In this document: positions 5,959-9,117 of the stretch, in pieces
Layout of the letters: each line of letters begins with the position of its first letter
Numbering within the stretch: the first letter of the stretch is position 1
DNA from: Bacillota bacterium
Lineage (GTDB): Bacteria > Bacillota > UBA4882 > UBA8346
DNA length: 9,117 nt
Direction: 5' to 3'
NCBI GenBank assembly: GCA_023415375.1
Contig: JAEZKW010000239.1
Location: 1-9,117, forward strand
The notes under the pieces: generated by a model
Seen by the model: the letters and a program-made list of their open reading frames with translations, nothing else
Told to the model about the DNA's origin: nothing
Databases searched by the model: none
Position numbers and translations under genes: made by a program

Positions 5959-7101
5959 TCAAATGACCCGCTTTTGAGCTGCGTTACTTACTCTCTGAAT
6001 CACCTGTTCATCGGTAACCGTAAAATCCAAACTTAAAATATAACAAGTGAGGCTATAAGTTTTAAAGGAATCAATCCATGGTTCCAGCTTGACCCCGTCT
6101 TTCGCAGTAATAATCAATTCTGAGAAGCCGTTTTCAGCCAAACCTTTAAATAAGTCGATTATCTCAGCCTCTTCCCAATGGTAATGGTCTGGATAAGCCT
6201 TAAAATACCCAACTTCCGCGCCCATATTTTCTAAAGAGGCCAAGAATTGCCGGGGATTGCCAATGCCGGTAATTGCACTCACCTTGCGCCCCTTCAAAAA
6301 ATCAGCCGCTGAAATGATGGAGTTTTCATAGTTTCCGCTCACGAAAGCCTGTAATGGAATTAACCCCGTGGTATCCTCTGCGATGGTTGAAATAACAGCC
6401 CGGGGATGAATCGACAAAAGTTCCCCAATCAACTTACTCTTTTCTTCCTCACCCAGTCTGGCGCTTCGGGTTAACAATATAATGCCGGCTCTTTTTAAAC
6501 TCGAAATGGGTTCCCGCAGAAAGCCTCTTGGCAATAGATGCCTGTTGCTAAAAGGCTTCGACGCATCAATTAAAACGATATCCAAATCCCGGTATAAACT
6601 CCAGTGTTGAAACCCATCATCCAAAATAAATAAATCCACCAAAGGGTTTTGCTCCAAAACTTTCATCGCGCTATGGTAACGTTCCCGCCCTACTGCAATC
6701 AATGTATCCGGTAACAATTTCGCCAACAAAAAAGGTTCATCACCCGTTTGGTCAGCCGATAAATTGACTAAATCACGATGAGTGAAATTTAAACTTTCCT
6801 TTTCGTAGGATCCACCATATCCCCTGGTTAAAATGGCCGGATGAAAACCCGCATTTTTCAAAAGCCTAACCAACCAAATGACCGTGGGAGTTTTACCTGT
6901 GCCTCCGGCAGTAATATTACCGACACTCAAGACCGGAATCGGTAGCTTATGACGACGGGTTATTCGAAACTGCAATCTAGAAAGCAACCAATAGATGAAC
7001 TCAAGACCTGAGAGAAGGATTCGAATGGTTTCAGCCCCAATTCCCGATTCCTCACCATTGATAACTCGCAGTAAGTAAATTTGCAACTTAGAAGGAGTCA
7101 T
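5959..7101 (-). CDS. lpxK: Tetraacyldisaccharide 4'-kinase
   Basis: LpxK uses ATP to phosphorylate the 4' position of the tetraacyl disaccharide-1-phosphate, giving lipid IVA, at the inner face of the cytoplasmic membrane. Its 380 residues are slightly longer than E. coli LpxK (328). The N-terminal 30-50 region is hydrophobic and basic, consistent with membrane association. The P-loop is GNITAGGTGKTP (61-72), followed by LTRGYGG (91-97), GDEP (120-123), the family-specific DDGFQH (161-166, Walker B/lipid site) and TAKDGVKLEP (332-341). The ATG at 7101 overlaps the waaA stop as ATGA, with no strong ribosome binding site, so translational coupling to waaA is likely. Together with waaA it shows that the cell makes Kdo-lipid A rather than only Kdo for a capsule. 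Confidence 0.96.
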   Translation of the reverse strand: MTPSKLQIYLLRVINGEESGIGAETIRILLSGLEFIYWLLSRLQFRITRRHKLPIPVLSVGNITAGGTGKTPTVIWLVRLLKNAGFHPAILTRGYGGSYEKESLNFTHRDLVNLSADQTGDEPFLLAKLLPDTLIAVGRERYHSAMKVLEQNPLVDLFILDDGFQHWSLYRDLDIVLIDASKPFSNRHLLPRGFLREPISSLKRAGIILLTRSARLGEEEKSKLIGELLSIHPRAVISTIAEDTTGLIPLQAFVSGNYENSIISAADFLKGRKVSAITGIGNPRQFLASLENMGAEVGYFKAYPDHYHWEEAEIIDLFKGLAENGFSELIITAKDGVKLEPWIDSFKTYSLTCYILSLDFTVTDEQVIQRVSNAAQKRVI

Positions 7102-8438
7102 TCTCTATTACCCCGTAAAAGATCTTCAAGGAACTCAATCGTATGCTTAATAGCGCCCCGGTTGGCAAGTACCGCCTTCTTAGCGCTGGTTGCCCTTTGT
7201 CTATATAATTCTTGATCTTTGACAAGCTCTAAAATAGTTTTTGTTAGCTCACCTGCATCCTGGACTGTAAAGCCAGCATCCACTTCTTCTAAAAGGCGTT
7301 TGCTTTCCAAAAAATTATCCATAAAAGGTCCGTATATAACCGGCTTTTCCTGGACGGCTGCTTCAAGGACGTTATGTCCCGCTATATTTTTCATCCTCAC
7401 TAAACTGCCAGCGACTAAAACCACATCAGACACGGCGTAAGCAAGACCAAGTTCTCCAAAAGTATCCAATAATAAAATCCTACAATCTTGTGCTTTGTTC
7501 ATAGTTTGGGTAACATCTTTACTAATGGAACGCCGGACATACGATAAACCTTCTTTTTCCAATAATGCCGCCACTTCGTCGGCACGATTCGGATGACGCG
7601 GCGCAACGATTAAATAAGCCGGTTCAGTTTTTGCGCGCGCGCGCGACAAATTAATGTAGGCTTCTATAACGATAGCTTCTTCACCAGGGTGAGTGCTGGC
7701 TGCGGTAAAAACCAAATTCCCTTTTTTAAAATGATACTGCTGACGAAAAGCGTTCAGCTGTTCCTCGCTAAATGTCGGGTATTCCTGATCGAACTTGGCA
7801 TTGCCCGTTACCACAATGCGTTCGAGCGGTGCTCCAAGTTCCCCGATCCGGTTGGCATCATTTACAGATTGCATGGCAAAAAGGTCGAATTGTTCAAAAA
7901 CTATTTTCATAAACCCTTTTACCTTTGAATAGTTTTGATAAGACCGGTTCCCGATCCGTCCATTGACGATGGCAATTTTACTACCGGCCTTCTTACAGTA
8001 AAAAATGGCATTGGGCCAAATTTCACTTTCTACCATCACAAATAAGATCGGATGCAATTTCGCGATGAAACGCTTCATTAAAAAGGGAATTTCCAACGGA
8101 AAATAAGTAACCAGCGCCAGCTCCCCCATTTTATCCTTGGCAATCTGTTGGCCCGTTGGAGTGGTAGTGGTCAAAACAATCTGATACTCGGGGTGTAACT
8201 TTTTAATTTCTTTAATGATACTTTCGGCAATAAAGGTCTCTCCAACCGAGACCGCCTGGACCCAGACAACTTGTTTGTCCTTTAACTGTGCTTTTTGTGG
8301 ACTTGAGAGATTAAAAAAATAAGATAATACCGGTCTTCGGAGTGCTAGGTTCCGAATGATAAAAAACGGTATAGCCAGTAAAAGAATTGGACAAGCGATG
8401 GTGTTATAGATTAAATATGCTATTTTCCGCTTTGCCAC
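7098..8438 (-). CDS. waaA: 3-deoxy-D-manno-octulosonic acid transferase
   Basis: This GT-B glycosyltransferase (family GT30) moves Kdo from CMP-Kdo onto the lipid A precursor at the inner membrane. The 446 residues are close to the family length of 420-430. Residues about 7-29 form an N-terminal membrane anchor. VSVGE (63-67) carries the expected catalytic Glu67. Other motifs are TTTTPTG (90-96), ESEIWPN (137-143), NGRIGNRSYQNY (159-170), GNAKFD (212-217), APRHPNR (279-285) and GHNVLEAA (354-361). The start is GTG, 19 nt inside the upstream gene, with GGGGAAGAGG about 10 nt before it. SRARA (265-269) is encoded by a pure GC-alternating run and seems to add about three residues. RMKNIA before GHN is also longer than in E. 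coli. How many Kdo residues it adds cannot be read from sequence. Confidence 0.95.
   Translation of the reverse strand: MAKRKIAYLIYNTIACPILLLAIPFFIIRNLALRRPVLSYFFNLSSPQKAQLKDKQVVWVQAVSVGETFIAESIIKEIKKLHPEYQIVLTTTTPTGQQIAKDKMGELALVTYFPLEIPFLMKRFIAKLHPILFVMVESEIWPNAIFYCKKAGSKIAIVNGRIGNRSYQNYSKVKGFMKIVFEQFDLFAMQSVNDANRIGELGAPLERIVVTGNAKFDQEYPTFSEEQLNAFRQQYHFKKGNLVFTAASTHPGEEAIVIEAYINLSRARAKTEPAYLIVAPRHPNRADEVAALLEKEGLSYVRRSISKDVTQTMNKAQDCRILLLDTFGELGLAYAVSDVVLVAGSLVRMKNIAGHNVLEAAVQEKPVIYGPFMDNFLESKRLLEEVDAGFTVQDAGELTKTILELVKDQELYRQRATSAKKAVLANRGAIKHTIEFLEDLLRGNRE
7633..7648. repeat. CG-alternating run inside waaA
   Basis: Thirteen alternating G/C bases (7633-7645) lie within waaA and encode part of SRARAK. 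With flanking bases the minus strand reads TGTCGCGCGCGCGCGC, matching the patch after lpxK at 15 of 16 positions in the opposite orientation. It is in frame and leaves the gene intact. Confidence 0.5.
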
Positions 8439-9094
8439 TGTTTTAATACCTCTTCCCCTTTACGGTTGGCTTCATGGATTGCAGCCTGTAAACGTTGTTT
8501 CGCTACTTCCATATTTTCTTCGGTTAATTTAGCCGTTACTTTAATTGGTGTATCGATATAAGCCACGCATCTGGAAAATGGTTTGGGAACGACAAATTTA
8601 TCCCAGCTTTTTTCGGACACCCATTTGCGGTCATAAACCATAGCCATAGGAATCAAAACCGCTCCCGTTTTTTGCGCCAAATAAATACTGCCCGGTTCAA
8701 TATGATATATCGGTCCTTGGGCATCGGGCGTAATCACTGTTCCAGCTCCCTTACGCAAAACTTTCATCAATTCGATGAGACTATGAACTCCTCCTCTGGT
8801 ACTGGAGCCTCTGATAATTTTCCAGCCCATTTTGCGCATGATCGAACTGGATATTTCGCCATCCCGGTGGAGACTGGAGAGAATATAGAAACCGCAACCC
8901 CTGAAAAAATAAAAACCCATGAGTTGTTGACCGTGCCAGGCATTAATGATAAAACCATCTTTTCCCAGATGTTGATCGAGATGTTCCCAGCCGATTACCC
9001 GATACCGGATTGAGCGTCCGAGTAACCAAACCAAGACAGTTGCAATATTGATTTGGATTCGAAATAAAAAACCGCGTTGTTTCTTTGAACTCAT
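8420..9094 (-). CDS. Lysophospholipid acyltransferase-like protein (DUF374), possible lipid A secondary acyltransferase
   Basis: The 224-residue protein belongs, by motif, to the DUF374 branch of the LPLAT acyltransferase superfamily. It shows a hydrophobic N-terminal segment (about 14-27), NAWHGQQL (51-58), SSLHRDGEI (73-81), RGSSTRGG (95-102) and TPDAQGP (122-128), where relatives commonly read TPDGPRGP; it is one residue shorter there. The canonical HX4D box is not obvious; WHGQQ and HRDGE occupy that region. DUF374 genes often sit beside waaA in LPS-making diderms without an ordinary LpxL/LpxM nearby, so a role in adding secondary acyl chains to lipid A at the inner membrane is a reasonable inference, not shown here. 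The ATG at 9094 has GGAGAGG 5 nt upstream. Its 3' end overlaps waaA by 19 nt. It could instead acylate another lipid. Confidence 0.85.
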   Translation of the reverse strand: MSSKKQRGFLFRIQINIATVLVWLLGRSIRYRVIGWEHLDQHLGKDGFIINAWHGQQLMGFYFFRGCGFYILSSLHRDGEISSSIMRKMGWKIIRGSSTRGGVHSLIELMKVLRKGAGTVITPDAQGPIYHIEPGSIYLAQKTGAVLIPMAMVYDRKWVSEKSWDKFVVPKPFSRCVAYIDTPIKVTAKLTEENMEVAKQRLQAAIHEANRKGEEVLKQWQSGK

Positions 9095-9097
9095 TAT

Positions 9098-9104
9098 AAC
9101 CTCT
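9098..9104 (-). promoter_or_regulatory. Ribosome binding site of the DUF374 gene
   Basis: GGAGAGG on the minus strand lies just upstream of ATG at 9094, separated by a short A/T run. Only 23 nt of upstream sequence are in the window, so the operon's promoter and first gene cannot be seen. Confidence 0.65.
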
Positions 9105-9117
9105 CCGGTTGATTGAT

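Noticed and set aside
8672..9013. Plus-strand 113-codon open frame
   Set aside because: Antisense to the DUF374 gene, with no ribosome binding site or recognisable motif.

Overview
The window holds nine protein genes, all on the minus strand, so transcription runs from high to low coordinates. Two functional blocks lie head to tail: an LPS inner-core/lipid A block (9094 to 3491), then an acyl-CoA dehydrogenase/electron-transfer-flavoprotein block (3337 to past base 1, where the last gene is cut by the window edge). No RNA gene, CRISPR array or complete insertion sequence was found, and no gene-free stretch exceeds 300 bases. The longest spacers are 182 nt (acd to etfB, mostly an inverted-repeat element) and 153 nt (kdsD to acd, a promoter with repeated palindromes). 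|| Organism: strong AGGAGG-type ribosome binding sites, GTG and TTG starts, moderate GC and a ferredoxin-EtfA fusion suggest an anaerobic Firmicute. Genes for Kdo synthesis, Kdo transfer and lipid A 4'-phosphorylation mean an outer membrane with LPS. Together these suggest a diderm Firmicute (Negativicutes, Halanaerobiales or a Limnochordia/Hydrogenispora-like lineage). I cannot choose between these from the sequence alone. || LPS block, in order of transcription: a DUF374-type acyltransferase (possible lipid A secondary acyltransferase), waaA (Kdo transferase), lpxK (lipid A 4'-kinase), kdsA (Kdo-8-phosphate synthase, metal-dependent type by its residues), kdsC (Kdo-8-phosphate phosphatase) and kdsD (arabinose-5-phosphate isomerase). 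Four of the five junctions are overlaps or a 2-nt gap; only lpxK-kdsA is open (107 nt), and it carries a CG-rich hairpin. KdsD makes A5P, KdsA condenses it with PEP, and KdsC dephosphorylates the product. The CMP-Kdo synthetase KdsB is absent here. WaaA would then add CMP-Kdo to the lipid A precursor that LpxK phosphorylates. || Energy block: acd (acyl-CoA dehydrogenase, TTG start), etfB, and etfA with an N-terminal two-cluster ferredoxin domain. The order matches the acyl-CoA dehydrogenase/EtfB/EtfA arrangement of carCDE in Acetobacterium woodii. It has its own good promoter, overlapped by two 11-bp palindromes and a degenerate third, a likely operator. A 129-bp nested inverted-repeat (MITE-like) element lies between acd and etfB. 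|| The genes are recognisable families. The less ordinary material is non-coding: the palindromic operator, the MITE-like element, and short CG-alternating patches at three places, one of them inside waaA.
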